A stretch of 64,000 nucleotides of DNA, from assembly GCA_018240405.1 (NCBI GenBank), contig JAFEFW010000625.1:1-64000 (forward strand), read 5' to 3'. A program made the position numbers and the translations under genes. Below the pieces are notes generated by a model that was not told where the DNA came from, searched no databases, and was given only the letters and a program-made list of their open reading frames with translations. Every line of letters starts with the position of its first letter. The stretch's first letter is position 1. This DNA comes from Pseudomonadota bacterium (GTDB taxonomy: Bacteria; Pseudomonadota; Alphaproteobacteria; Acetobacterales; Acetobacteraceae). Positions 49,260 to 57,750 of this stretch are shown here, in pieces.

Positions 49260-49769
49260 ATGCCTGAACTGCAGCCGATCGCATCCGGCGCCCCACAACC
49301 GCTCCGCGCTGGCGCTTTCGGCGGCCGTAACTCTCGTCGTTGCGTGTCCAGGCGTACGGCCACGGTCGTGTTTCTGCTGCTTGCGGCCGCGATCCTGCCA
49401 AGCTGCTCTGCGCCGGCTGACTCCGTGTGCAAGCCGGGCTACGGCTCACCCATGCTGGTCTTCGACCTGCTTTTCGGCCGCGCGGTGGCCGGCCGGGCCG
49501 ACGTCAGTGATAGGGAGTGGCGGGTATTTCTGGACGATACCGTCACCCTCAACTTGCCGAACGGCTACACTGTGCATGAGGGCTACGGCGCCTGGATGAG
49601 CCCGGTCAGCCGCAAGACCCTGCGTGAACAGAGCTACCTGATCCGTGTCGCGCTCCCTGACGTCCCGGAGAGCTTGGCCGCCGTCAGTCGGATTCGGACG
49701 CAGTACCAGGAGCGGTTCCGCCAGGAGCAGGTGGGAATGATCGTCACCCACGCCTGCGGCACGTTTTGA
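49260..49769 (+). CDS. DUF3574 lipoprotein
   Basis: A 169-residue protein. A positively charged leader (RNSRRCVSRR) and hydrophobic core (TATVVFLLLAAAIL) end in a lipobox, LPSC, so it is probably a lipoprotein anchored after signal peptidase II cleavage. The mature part carries the DUF3574 pattern LLFGRAVAGRADVSDREW, FLDDTVTLNLPNGYTVHEGYGAW. The function is unknown. AAGGAG lies 9 bases before ATG 49260, which decides this start over the in-frame one at 49221. It converges with ompA. Confidence 0.85.
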   Translation: MPELQPIASGAPQPLRAGAFGGRNSRRCVSRRTATVVFLLLAAAILPSCSAPADSVCKPGYGSPMLVFDLLFGRAVAGRADVSDREWRVFLDDTVTLNLPNGYTVHEGYGAWMSPVSRKTLREQSYLIRVALPDVPESLAAVSRIRTQYQERFRQEQVGMIVTHACGTF

Positions 49770-49795
49770 TCGGCGGCAGCCTGCCGAAACGAAAA

Positions 49796-49815
49796 GGGGC
49801 ACCCGAAGGTGCCCC
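49796..49815 (-). terminator. Rho-independent terminator of the OmpA-family gene
   Basis: GGGGCACC CGAA GGTGCCCC forms a perfect 8-bp stem with a four-base loop. Read on the minus strand it is followed by TTTTCGTTTCGG and lies 27 bases after the OmpA-family stop codon at 49842, so it is a classical terminator for that gene. Confidence 0.88.
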
Positions 49816-49841
49816 CGTTCAACTCAGTCCTGACGTCGAAC

Positions 49842-50987
49842 TTACTTGATGATGATTTCGACGCGGCGGTTCTGCGGCTCACGAACGTTCGGGCCGGTTG
49901 GCACCAGCAGGTTCGTCTCGCCGAAGCCCTGGATCGCGATGGCGTTCTTCGGAACGCCGTTCTTGACCAGTTCAGCAGCCACCGCCTGGGCGCGGCGGAT
50001 CGACAGGCCCATGTTGTACTTCGGCGTGCCCGAGGTGTCGGTGTAACCGTTAACCTCGATCTTCGTGTACTGGACCTTCGTGGAGTTCGCAGCCGCTTCG
50101 GCGACGATCTGGCGGGCGCGATCGGTCAGGTTGTACTTATCCCAGTCGAAGAACACCAGATAGGAGCGCGAGATCGGCGCAGGAGCCGGGGCGACCGGAG
50201 CAGCCACCGGAGCCGGTGCGCGACCGAAGTTGTAGCGGACACCGAACATGACCTGGTTGTCATAGGTCGGGCCCATCTGGATCTTGCCGGTTGCCGTGCC
50301 AGTCCGGCCACCAACCGACGTCGTGTAGACGGCCGAGTCGGAGCGGTTGCCGGTCGTGCCCAGGAAGCGGTAGTCGGCGGTCACGGCCAAGCCAGGGACG
50401 CTGGCAATCGGCACGGCAAAACCAACGATCGCCTGATAGGCGAACACGGTGTTGATCGCGTTGTTGGTCTGCGCCTTCAGGCCGCCCGGAGTCACCGTGT
50501 TGGCACCGGACGTGAAAGTGCCAGTGTTGTAGGCATGCAGATCGTCGTTGATCCACAGCGCGCCGACGCCGGCACCGATATACGGCACGAACATCGGGCT
50601 CAGGTTGTTAAAGTCGTACAGCACGTTGACCATGGGGCCATACTTCTGCTGCGTGCCACCGCCGTTGGGGTTGAACCCACGGGTGAAGCCGGTCAGGCCC
50701 TTGCCCTTGGTGTTGACATACAGGCCTTCGACTTCAGCGCGCAGACCGTTGCCGAAACCCCAGCCGAGGGACATTTCGCCAGCGATGCCGGTGCCGAACT
50801 TCATGTCGCCCGACGTGGAGAGGCCGCCCAGCGTGCCATTACCGACGCTGAGGTTCTTGACCTTCTGGTTCAGCGGGAAGTCAGGCCCGACAGCGCCGCC
50901 CAGATAAATACCGGTAACCGGCTGAGCGCTCGCCGCGATTGGCATCGCCAGGATCGTGGCGGCAACCAGTGCCCTGCGGAAGTTCAT
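49842..50987 (-). CDS. OmpA-family outer-membrane protein
   Basis: A 381-residue protein with signal peptide (RALVAATILAMPIAASAQ), an N-terminal beta-barrel of about 220 residues with alternating aromatic strands, a Pro/Ala linker (APAPVAAPVAPAPAP) and a C-terminal OmpA peptidoglycan-binding domain (VNGYTDTSGTPKYNMGLSIR, AIQGFGETNLL, NRRVEIIIK). It should sit in the outer membrane and tether it to peptidoglycan. A clean terminator follows and a 250-base upstream region without genes precedes it, which fits a strongly expressed single gene. The barrel type resembles alphaproteobacterial surface antigens. Confidence 0.93.
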   Translation of the reverse strand: MNFRRALVAATILAMPIAASAQPVTGIYLGGAVGPDFPLNQKVKNLSVGNGTLGGLSTSGDMKFGTGIAGEMSLGWGFGNGLRAEVEGLYVNTKGKGLTGFTRGFNPNGGGTQQKYGPMVNVLYDFNNLSPMFVPYIGAGVGALWINDDLHAYNTGTFTSGANTVTPGGLKAQTNNAINTVFAYQAIVGFAVPIASVPGLAVTADYRFLGTTGNRSDSAVYTTSVGGRTGTATGKIQMGPTYDNQVMFGVRYNFGRAPAPVAAPVAPAPAPISRSYLVFFDWDKYNLTDRARQIVAEAAANSTKVQYTKIEVNGYTDTSGTPKYNMGLSIRRAQAVAAELVKNGVPKNAIAIQGFGETNLLVPTGPNVREPQNRRVEIIIK

Positions 50988-51240
50988 CGTACTCTCTCCT
51001 TGATCTCTTCACCAACCGGGCGAAACGGGCCGACCACCAGGTAAGACAATGGGACCCCGCCTTTTCGCTGATGAAGCAATAACCCCAAAGGCCAACGATG
51101 GCGAGTGATGCGAACGACCGATTAGTCGATAAGGTCACACTGTTGCGCCTCTGCCACAGAGGTCGCAGCATAGGCGATAGAAGCTGCTCGGCCGGAAGCC
51201 CTCGGCTCGATCGCGGGCCGATAAGCAAAAGCGAACCCGG

Positions 51241-51333
51241 CGGAAGAGAGCAGGAGTCGAACCTGCCCGGGACTGCTGTGCCGCCCCAACCGGGTTTGAA
51301 GTCCGGCCGGTCCACCGGGACCGCTTCTCCTCC
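51241..51333 (-). tRNA. selC: tRNA-Sec (UCA anticodon)
   Basis: Read on the minus strand, the 93 bases fold as a selenocysteine tRNA. The 8-bp acceptor stem is GGAGGAGA with TCTCTTCC (one G-U pair). The 6-bp D stem is CGGTCC/GGACCG around a CGGT loop. The anticodon loop ACTTCAAAC carries TCA, a long variable arm follows, and the T arm is GCAGG TTCGACT CCTGC. CCA is not encoded. The T arm matches that of E. coli selC. It lies 18 bases downstream of selA on the same strand, which supports the identification. Confidence 0.95.
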
Positions 51334-51351
51334 GCGCCCAGTATCGGCCAG

Positions 51352-52704
51352 TCAGCGGAACTGAGCAATAAAGCTGGCCTCATCCGCCGCTTCCAGACAG
51401 CGGCAGTCAAGGAACAGCCGAGCATGGGCAATACGGCCGACCACCGGACGCGGCAGTCGTCGCAGCCAGGCAGCAAGTCCTTCCAGATCGGCGCCCCCGA
51501 TTGTCACGGCGGCCGACGGCAGCAGATCGATCGGCAACGCGCCGGAGCCGATCTGGCTGCGACACGGTTCTACCCGCACCGGCCGGTCCGGCCATATCGT
51601 GGCGAGCACGGCGGCAACCCGCTGCGCCGTTGCGTTGATGTCGGCTTCGGGACGAGTCAACAGCCGCAGCGCCGGAAGGCGGTCCGCCAAGGTTTCGGGC
51701 ATCTGGTACAGCCGCAGCACGGCCTCCAGCGCCGCCAGCCGTCCCTTGTCCACGCGCAGCGCCCGCTTCAGGGGATTGCGGTTGACGGCGGTAATCCACG
51801 TCTTGTTGCCGACGATCAGTCCGACCTGCGGCCCACCCAGCAGCTTGTCGCCCGAGAACGTGACAAGATCCGCGCCGGCATCCAGTGACTCGCGCGGTGT
51901 CGGTTCATGCGGCAGGCCCCAGCGTTCCAGGTCAACCAGGCTGCCGCTGCCCAGGTCCTCTACCAGCGGCAGGCGGGCGTCATGGGCAATGGCGGCGAGG
52001 TCCGGCGTTGGCACTGCGGCGGTGAACCCGCTGATCGCGTAATTCGCCTGGTGCACGCGCAGTAAAGCGCCGGTCTCCGCACCAATTGCGTCGCGATAAT
52101 CGCTTGCATGCGTGCGGTTGGTCGTGCCGACCTCGCGCAGCACTGCGCCGGAGCGCGCGATGATGTCCGGCACCCGAAACGCTCCGCCGATCTCGATCAG
52201 TTCGCCGCGGGACACGATGACCTGTTTGCCAAGTGCAATAGTATTTAGTGCCAGCATGACGGCGGCGGCGTTGTTGTTGACGACGGTCGCTGCCTCGGCG
52301 CCGGTGAGTTCACACAGCAGCGGCGCGACATGGTCGTCGCGCTCGCCCCGGCGTCCGGTATCCAGGTCAAATTCCAGGCTTGTTGCGCTCTGCAGCGCTG
52401 CGGCGGCGGCCTCCCCGGCTTCCGGCGGCAGCGGCGCCCGCCCCAGGTTGGTGTGCAATACGGTGCCGGTCAGGTTGAATACCGGGCGCTGCGAGCGGGC
52501 GAAGCGCGCCGCAAGGCGGTTGGCGGCCTCGTCGATCAGATCGCCGGCGGCGGCGCCAAATTCACGCGCAGAGCGACGATCGGCCAGCACGCTCCGCAGC
52601 GCCGCCGTAACGGCGGTACGGCCGAAGCGCTGCAGCAGCACGTACGATTCGGGCGCCTGCAGCAGGGCATCCACCGAGGGAAGGGGGCTGGGCGGGCGTG
52701 CCAT
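51352..52704 (-). CDS. selA: L-seryl-tRNA(Sec) selenium transferase
   Basis: A 450-residue PLP enzyme that converts seryl-tRNA(Sec) to selenocysteyl-tRNA(Sec) with selenophosphate. The PLP lysine is Lys287 in FSGDKLLGGPQVG; FNLTGTVLHTNLGRAPL, the Asn-rich ATVVNNNAAAVMLAL and SRGELIEIGGAFR are SelA hallmarks. ATG 52704, just after the stop of the upstream gene, is preferred; GTG 52722 would overlap that gene. tRNA-Sec follows directly. selB and selD are not in the window and must lie elsewhere if the pathway is complete. Confidence 0.96.
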   Translation of the reverse strand: MARPPSPLPSVDALLQAPESYVLLQRFGRTAVTAALRSVLADRRSAREFGAAAGDLIDEAANRLAARFARSQRPVFNLTGTVLHTNLGRAPLPPEAGEAAAAALQSATSLEFDLDTGRRGERDDHVAPLLCELTGAEAATVVNNNAAAVMLALNTIALGKQVIVSRGELIEIGGAFRVPDIIARSGAVLREVGTTNRTHASDYRDAIGAETGALLRVHQANYAISGFTAAVPTPDLAAIAHDARLPLVEDLGSGSLVDLERWGLPHEPTPRESLDAGADLVTFSGDKLLGGPQVGLIVGNKTWITAVNRNPLKRALRVDKGRLAALEAVLRLYQMPETLADRLPALRLLTRPEADINATAQRVAAVLATIWPDRPVRVEPCRSQIGSGALPIDLLPSAAVTIGGADLEGLAAWLRRLPRPVVGRIAHARLFLDCRCLEAADEASFIAQFR

Positions 52705-52708
52705 CCGG

Positions 52709-54391
52709 CTACCGGTAGACACGCAGAGGCGGCAGGGAGGCGAGCAGCGCGCGCTCTTCGCCGCGAAAATCCTTCATCACGCGCGACTGGGTGTCGAACA
52801 CCATCGTCGCTCTGTCCATCGGCGTGAATGGCGGCCACGCAGGCAGGCCATCGGCACTTGGGGTGCCGGTGCGGGCAAAAGCGATCCAGGCACTGCTCAT
52901 GAGGTCCGCCAGACGCTGCGGCGCAGGTCCGGTGCCGACCATCGACTCGGAGCGGGCGACATTGTCGAACACAAATGGAATGTCGAGCGTCTCGGGCGCA
53001 CCCCATCTGCCGTCGTCCACCGGCGTGGTCCAGTCCAGCTCGTAAAGAAACACCGGCGCCGTGCCGGCAGCCGCTCCGGACCCCGCCGGCACACCCGGCG
53101 CGCCCGCAGCTGATGCCGTTCCGGTAGCGGCCTGCGTCGCCCTGCGTTCTGCCTGCGTCCAGGCGAGTTGGCGCACGCGTCGGTCGCTGGTGATCGCAAA
53201 GAAAAGTTCTGCGGGCGACGCTTTCGGCATCAATTTGCGGAAGCCGGCGATCACGCGGGGACTCTCCTTCTCCGGCAACCAGGGAGCCAGGTTGCGCCGC
53301 AATGCCGCCTCATCCTGTTCAAGCAGAGACGGCGTGACAGCCGCCAGCAACGTCGTTTCGGTACGAGTGCTGCCAATGATCATTGGAATGCCGGCCGAGA
53401 CCGGCGGTGCGTCCGGCTGCCAGGGGCCCTTCGGCAGCGCAATGCCGTCAACCACAGGGCCAAAGCCAGGGCGCGGTCCCGGGGCGGACATCATGCGCGC
53501 GTATGCAGCAAGCAGGCGATCCGCCGGCAGCTTGGACAGGCGCGCAATGTCAGCCGGCTTCATGTCCAGCACAGCAAGGTAGGCGGCTGCATACTTTGTT
53601 GCCTCGTCCGGCGTGAGTGCCTCGAGAAACGATCCGCTCTGCACGATCGCCTTGTGGAACAGGCCGCGGGCCATCGGCATGGCCATCAGCGTGCTGACCT
53701 TGGCGCCGCCGCCGCCCTGGCCAAAGACCGTAACGTTCCCCGGATCGCCGCCGAACGCCGCGATATGGACGCGCACCCATTTTAGCGCGGCGACCAGGTC
53801 CAACATGCCGGCGGTGCCGGACTCGGCGAATTCGGCGCCGGTCAGATGAGCCAGGTAGAGAAAGCCGAAAACATTCAGCCGGTGATTGACGGTGACCACC
53901 ACAACGTCGCCGCGTTTGCACAGCCTGGTGCCGTCAAACACGTTGCGTGATCCGGACAGGCTGGTGAAGCCGCCACCGTGGAACCAAACCATGACCGGCC
54001 GCTTACGCTGGTCGCGCAGACCCGGTGTCCAGACATTCAGCAGCAGGCAGTCCTCACTGGCCTCTTTGTCATAGGTCCAGGACGCCATCAGGCCGGGCTT
54101 TTCCGGCGGCAGTTGCGGGCACATCGGACCATAAGCGATGGCGTCGCGCACGCCCGCCCAGGGCTTCGCCGGCTTCGGCGCCCGGAAACGGTTGAGCCCA
54201 TCGGTCGCCGCGCCGTAGGGAATCCCCCGGAAGACGCGAACACCGTCTTCCAGCGTGCCCCTGACCTTGCCGCGCTGCGTCTCGACCGTCAGCGGGACGG
54301 ACGGGCCTTCCTTCACCTTGGGCGCGGCAGCGGCGATCGCCGGGATGAGGCCGGTCGCGGCAGTCGTGAGCAGGCGACGCCGTTGCAGCAT
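52709..54391 (-). CDS. Type-B carboxylesterase-fold protein lacking catalytic Ser and His
   Basis: A 560-residue exported protein (Arg-rich, Tat-like leader MLQRRRLLTTAATG). The carboxylesterase type-B core is well kept: VFRGIPYGA, EDCLLLNVWTP, the oxyanion loop VMVWFHGGGFTSLSGS, GGDPGNVTVFGQ and DIPFVFDN. However, the nucleophile elbow, normally GxSxGG, reads GQGGGG (Gly226 for Ser). The position before TLDIPFVFDN that normally carries His is Glu467. Glu345 could be the remaining acid. An Ala/Gly/Pro-rich insert lies at about 418-446. The frame is intact, so this looks like a pseudoenzyme, perhaps with a binding role. ATG 54391 was preferred to GTG 54400. The stop lies 4 bases before selA. 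Confidence 0.85.
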   Translation of the reverse strand: MLQRRRLLTTAATGLIPAIAAAAPKVKEGPSVPLTVETQRGKVRGTLEDGVRVFRGIPYGAATDGLNRFRAPKPAKPWAGVRDAIAYGPMCPQLPPEKPGLMASWTYDKEASEDCLLLNVWTPGLRDQRKRPVMVWFHGGGFTSLSGSRNVFDGTRLCKRGDVVVVTVNHRLNVFGFLYLAHLTGAEFAESGTAGMLDLVAALKWVRVHIAAFGGDPGNVTVFGQGGGGAKVSTLMAMPMARGLFHKAIVQSGSFLEALTPDEATKYAAAYLAVLDMKPADIARLSKLPADRLLAAYARMMSAPGPRPGFGPVVDGIALPKGPWQPDAPPVSAGIPMIIGSTRTETTLLAAVTPSLLEQDEAALRRNLAPWLPEKESPRVIAGFRKLMPKASPAELFFAITSDRRVRQLAWTQAERRATQAATGTASAAGAPGVPAGSGAAAGTAPVFLYELDWTTPVDDGRWGAPETLDIPFVFDNVARSESMVGTGPAPQRLADLMSSAWIAFARTGTPSADGLPAWPPFTPMDRATMVFDTQSRVMKDFRGEERALLASLPPLRVYR

Positions 54392-55240
54392 CACGGGCAC
54401 CCGACGGGCAGCGGCGACTGGCCGCCCGCTAGAGCCGTCGGAGCGGTCCCATTGTGCCTGGTGAGCGCGTCCGCTTGTTGCAACTGCGTTGTCGCGACGT
54501 CTGGTGTAACCGTAGCGAACCCGACACTACCAACCGGCTGTGGCCCCGGCTTGCACGCGTTGAGTACTGAATGAAGGGTGCACAAACCGCGTGAGGCTTT
54601 AGCCCGCGCGTGGTCCAACGTTGCAGGATTAGTTTCACCTTTTCGGCATTTGTCACTGCAGCACAAGCGCATAGCGTCAGCGCAGGTGCGCGCGCCGCAG
54701 ACGCGACGTCTATCGATGGTCGTCGGTGGTCTTGTGAGGCTTGCTAACAGACCGCTTAGGAGGCGCACCTGCCAAGAGTAGGAAAACCGCCGATGAACGC
54801 CGATGAACGCCGATGGTTTCCATTCTGATATCCGTTCATTACGCCGCTTAGGAGTCTTCATGTAATCTTTGCTTGAAAAATATGTGCTCCGTGGCTCAGC
54901 ATAATTGAGCGTGACTGGTACCGACGCGTGAAACTCACAAACGCCTTTGACCACGAAGCGCCACGCATCAGATCGAATAGCTACATCACTGTATCGGCGT
55001 TTATCGGCGTCCATCGATGGTTTCATTACCTCACGGCACGGCGCGATCACGCCATCGCGCCGTGCACAATCAGCCGGGTCAATCGCACGACGAAACCTTG
55101 AATGCCGGGCATTCGATCCATAAACGTTATGGAACGTTGTCGATCGAAGGCGCCCCCGGGGGAAGGCCCGGGGACATGCGGGGCCAGCCGCGGCACAAAG
55201 CAGCATTGAGACCGCGAATGGCCCGTTCACCAGCGAATCG
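54392..55240. other. Gene-free region of about 850 bases, locally AT-richer
   Basis: No reading frame looks coding; a 279-codon minus-strand frame (54391-55230) has mixed, low-complexity composition and runs through the inverted repeats. The stretch from about 54820 to 55000 is visibly richer in A and T than the genes around it. It holds the inverted-repeat-bounded segment at 54787-55020 and two copies of CCGCTTAGGAG (about 54752 and 54844). Confidence 0.6.
54787..55020. repeat. 234-bp segment bounded by inverted arrays of a GATGAACGCC unit
   Basis: The left arm (54787-54815) is CCGCC plus two full GATGAACGCC units and a third partial one. The right arm (54993-55020) is its inverted counterpart with four mismatches in 28. 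The outer flanks extend the symmetry (GAAAACC at left, GGTTTC at right). The arms match those at 27134-27461 but the interior does not. No coding frame or transposase is inside. Confidence 0.7.
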
Positions 55241-55999
55241 TCAGCCGCGGCCGATCCACGGCATCTTGGTCGCCATGATGGTGACGAACTGCACGTTGGA
55301 TTCCAGCGGCAGGCTGGCCATGAACGCTACCTGCTGGCCGACATGGTCCACGTCCATCCGCGGCTCTACCATCATCTGCCCGTTTGGCTGCAACTGCCCG
55401 TTGGTCGTGCGCGCCGTCATCGGCGTCGCGGCGTTGCCAATATCGATCTGGCCGCACACGATATCGAATTGCCGCCCGTCAAGCGCGATGGACTTGGTCA
55501 GGCCGGTTACCGCATGCTTGCTGGAGGTGTAGGCGACCGAACCCGGCCGCGGGTTGTGCGCCGAGATCGAGCCGTTGTTGATGATGCGGCCGCCCTGCGG
55601 CGACTGCTCCTTCATCATCCGGAACGCGGCGTTGGCGCACAGGAACATGCCGTCGAGGTTCACCGCGAGCACGCGGCGCCACATGTCGAAGGTGAAATCG
55701 CCAAAATTGGTGGTCGGCACATTGCCGCCGGCGTTGTTGAACAGCATGTCGCAGCGGCCGTATTTCGACTTTACCTGCGCGAACAGCGCGTCCACCGCCG
55801 CCGGATCGGACACGTCGGTCGGCACGACCAGCGTTCGGCCGGCCGGACCCATGCCGGCGGTCTCCTCCAGCATCTCCTTGCGGCGTCCGACCAGCACGAC
55901 GTCCCAGGGGCCGCCACTATCCGATTTCAGCAGGTTCAACGCCGACGCGCGGCCGATGCCGCTGCCGGCACCGGTGACGACCGCAATACGATTGGCCAT
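55241..55999 (-). CDS. SDR-family oxidoreductase
   Basis: A 252-residue classical short-chain dehydrogenase. The cofactor motif is TGAGSGIG (9-16), the NNAGG motif is present, and the active site is intact: Ser in NNGSISAHN and Tyr/Lys in VAYTSSKHA. The substrate is unknown; the late segment (MVEPRMDVDHVGQQVAFMAS) is typical of uncharacterised alphaproteobacterial members. AAGAGGAA lies 8 bases before the ATG. It is divergent from the Gfo/Idh/MocA gene, with a 198-base shared upstream region, so both may serve one sugar or cyclic-polyol pathway. Confidence 0.92.
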   Translation of the reverse strand: MANRIAVVTGAGSGIGRASALNLLKSDSGGPWDVVLVGRRKEMLEETAGMGPAGRTLVVPTDVSDPAAVDALFAQVKSKYGRCDMLFNNAGGNVPTTNFGDFTFDMWRRVLAVNLDGMFLCANAAFRMMKEQSPQGGRIINNGSISAHNPRPGSVAYTSSKHAVTGLTKSIALDGRQFDIVCGQIDIGNAATPMTARTTNGQLQPNGQMMVEPRMDVDHVGQQVAFMASLPLESNVQFVTIMATKMPWIGRG

Positions 56000-56197
56000 T
56001 GGGCGGTTCCTCTTCCCAGGGATTCAAAGCGCCGCATTCTGGACCGTGGTTGCGGCGGCGGGAAGATGGTGGGACGGTACCTAAAGTCGTGGCCGTTTGA
56101 CGCCGCAGACGGACAGATGTGAACCACGTGCTTCTGTTGGACGCGCGGGCGGCCGCCCCTCGGCTCTCCGCGGTCCCATGCTTGGGGAGCCAGCGTC

Positions 56198-57199
56198 ATG
56201 CTGCGATTCGCTGCCATCGGCTTGGACCACCGCCATATCTACGACCTGACCGCCGGGTTGCTCGCCGCCGGGGCCGAATGCATCGGCTACGATCCGGTGA
56301 CGACCGATCCGCGTGTGCTGGCCGGGTTCCAAAAGCGCTTTTCGTACCTGCCGGCGCTGGAACGATCCAGGCTGCTGGATGACCCATCGGTGGACTTCAT
56401 CGTCATCGCCGCGGTGCCACGGGATCGCGCGGCGCTGGCGATTGAGGCGATGCGGCGCGGCAAGGACGTGATGGTCGACAAGCCAGGCGTCGTGGACATC
56501 GACCAACTGGATGCGGTTGAGGCCACAATGCGTGAGACCGGCCGCATCTGGTCGGTCGCGCTCGGCACCCTGCTCTCGCCGGCGGTGCAGGAGGCGCTGC
56601 GCGTTGCGCAGTCGGGCGAACTCGGGCGCCTGGTATCGCTGACCAGCCTGGCGCCGCACCGGTTGAACCGGGCACTGCGGCCGGACTGGTTCTTCGACAA
56701 GCCTGCCTATGGCGGGATCATCAACGACATCGGTGTCCACTCGATCGATACGTTCATGGCCTTTGCGGGCACGAGTGAGCCAGTGGTCGCGCACGCCATG
56801 ATCGGCTGCTTCGGCACAGCGCCACCCGGCTTCGAGGATTTTGCCGAGGTCACGCTGCGCGGCGGCGGCATGACCGGCTCGATGCGCGTCGACTGGTTCA
56901 CGCCTGACGGTTTGCAGGACTGGGGTGACGGGCGGCTGTTCCTGGTCGGCACGGATGGCACGCTGGAACTGCGCAAGAACCTCGATATCGAGGGACGGCC
57001 GGGTGGCAATCACATGTTCGTCGCCAACCGGGAACGCACACGCCATGTCGATTGCGGCGCGCTGCCAGTTTGTTACTACGCTGACTTTCTGGCGGATGTG
57101 CGGGATCGCGCCGGACGAGTGCTGGCGGATGGCCGAATCGTTGCCGCCTGCCGCGTTGCGCTGCGGTGTCAGGCGGCAGCGGAGCGGTTCATTCCCTGA
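56198..57199 (+). CDS. Gfo/Idh/MocA-family oxidoreductase
   Basis: A 333-residue NAD(P)-dependent dehydrogenase. The N-terminal Rossmann part (FAAIGLDHRHIYDL) departs from the usual GxGxxG, reading GLDHRH. The catalytic-Lys motif is DKPG (VMVDKPGVVD), and the DIGVHSID motif provides the Asp and His. Family members oxidise sugars, inositols or related compounds; the substrate is not known. GGGGAG lies 8 bases before the ATG. The 3' end overlaps the convergent L,D-transpeptidase-like gene by 11 bases. Confidence 0.88.
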   Translation: MLRFAAIGLDHRHIYDLTAGLLAAGAECIGYDPVTTDPRVLAGFQKRFSYLPALERSRLLDDPSVDFIVIAAVPRDRAALAIEAMRRGKDVMVDKPGVVDIDQLDAVEATMRETGRIWSVALGTLLSPAVQEALRVAQSGELGRLVSLTSLAPHRLNRALRPDWFFDKPAYGGIINDIGVHSIDTFMAFAGTSEPVVAHAMIGCFGTAPPGFEDFAEVTLRGGGMTGSMRVDWFTPDGLQDWGDGRLFLVGTDGTLELRKNLDIEGRPGGNHMFVANRERTRHVDCGALPVCYYADFLADVRDRAGRVLADGRIVAACRVALRCQAAAERFIP

Positions 57200-57680
57200 C
57201 CACGATCTCGGTCAGCCCCATCGCCAGGATACGGCGCAGGTCCGCAGGCGCGAGCGCGATGCAGCCTTCGGTCGGCCCGTAGTCGGGACGCGCAATATGC
57301 AGGAAGATGGCAGAGCCGCGTCCGGGGATGACAGGCGCGAGGTTCCAGTCCAACACACCAATGATGTCGTAGAGGGTGTCGTCCCGCCACAGCGCTTCGG
57401 CGCTGCCGTCAATCGGCAGCCTGACTGGTTGATTGTAGGCCGGCAGCGCGGGGTCGTCGCACCAGCCATCGGTCGGCGTCAGCGCCTGCACGGGCGCCTG
57501 GGTGGCCGGTTGCTGCTCGCGATCCGGCCGGTACAGCACGCGCACCAGGCGCAGCGTTGCCAGCGGCGTGGCGCCGTCACCTTCACGTTTGTCGGCTCTG
57601 ATGCCGCCCTTGCCCAGGGCGACGCGGAACGTTTCATTGTCGCAGGTCAAGGTGCCGGCGGATGTGACGATGGCGCGCAT
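57189..57680 (-). CDS. L,D-transpeptidase (YkuD-fold) protein without signal peptide
   Basis: A 163-residue YkuD-domain protein. The active site is visible as a His in AIFLHIARPD and the catalytic Cys in TEGCIALAPADL. YkuD enzymes cross-link peptidoglycan or attach proteins to it in the periplasm; this one starts directly with the catalytic fold and lacks a recognisable export signal, as is common in short alphaproteobacterial homologues. Its 3' end overlaps the convergent dehydrogenase gene by 11 bases. Confidence 0.88.
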   Translation of the reverse strand: MRAIVTSAGTLTCDNETFRVALGKGGIRADKREGDGATPLATLRLVRVLYRPDREQQPATQAPVQALTPTDGWCDDPALPAYNQPVRLPIDGSAEALWRDDTLYDIIGVLDWNLAPVIPGRGSAIFLHIARPDYGPTEGCIALAPADLRRILAMGLTEIVVRE

Positions 57681-57750
57681 GATTGGTCCGGTCGGTTTGG
57701 CGGTCGCGGGCTGCGGTTATATCGTGGACGCATCCGAAGGAGGAAACCTG

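Noticed and set aside
54787-55020. Complete insertion sequence
   Set aside because: The inverted arms suggest element ends, but the 234-bp interval has no transposase frame and the interior is not shared with the other copy.
54391-55230. A 279-codon minus-strand frame in the gap before the SDR gene
   Set aside because: It crosses both inverted-repeat arms, lacks a ribosome site and any motif, and its composition is mixed and unlike the neighbouring genes.
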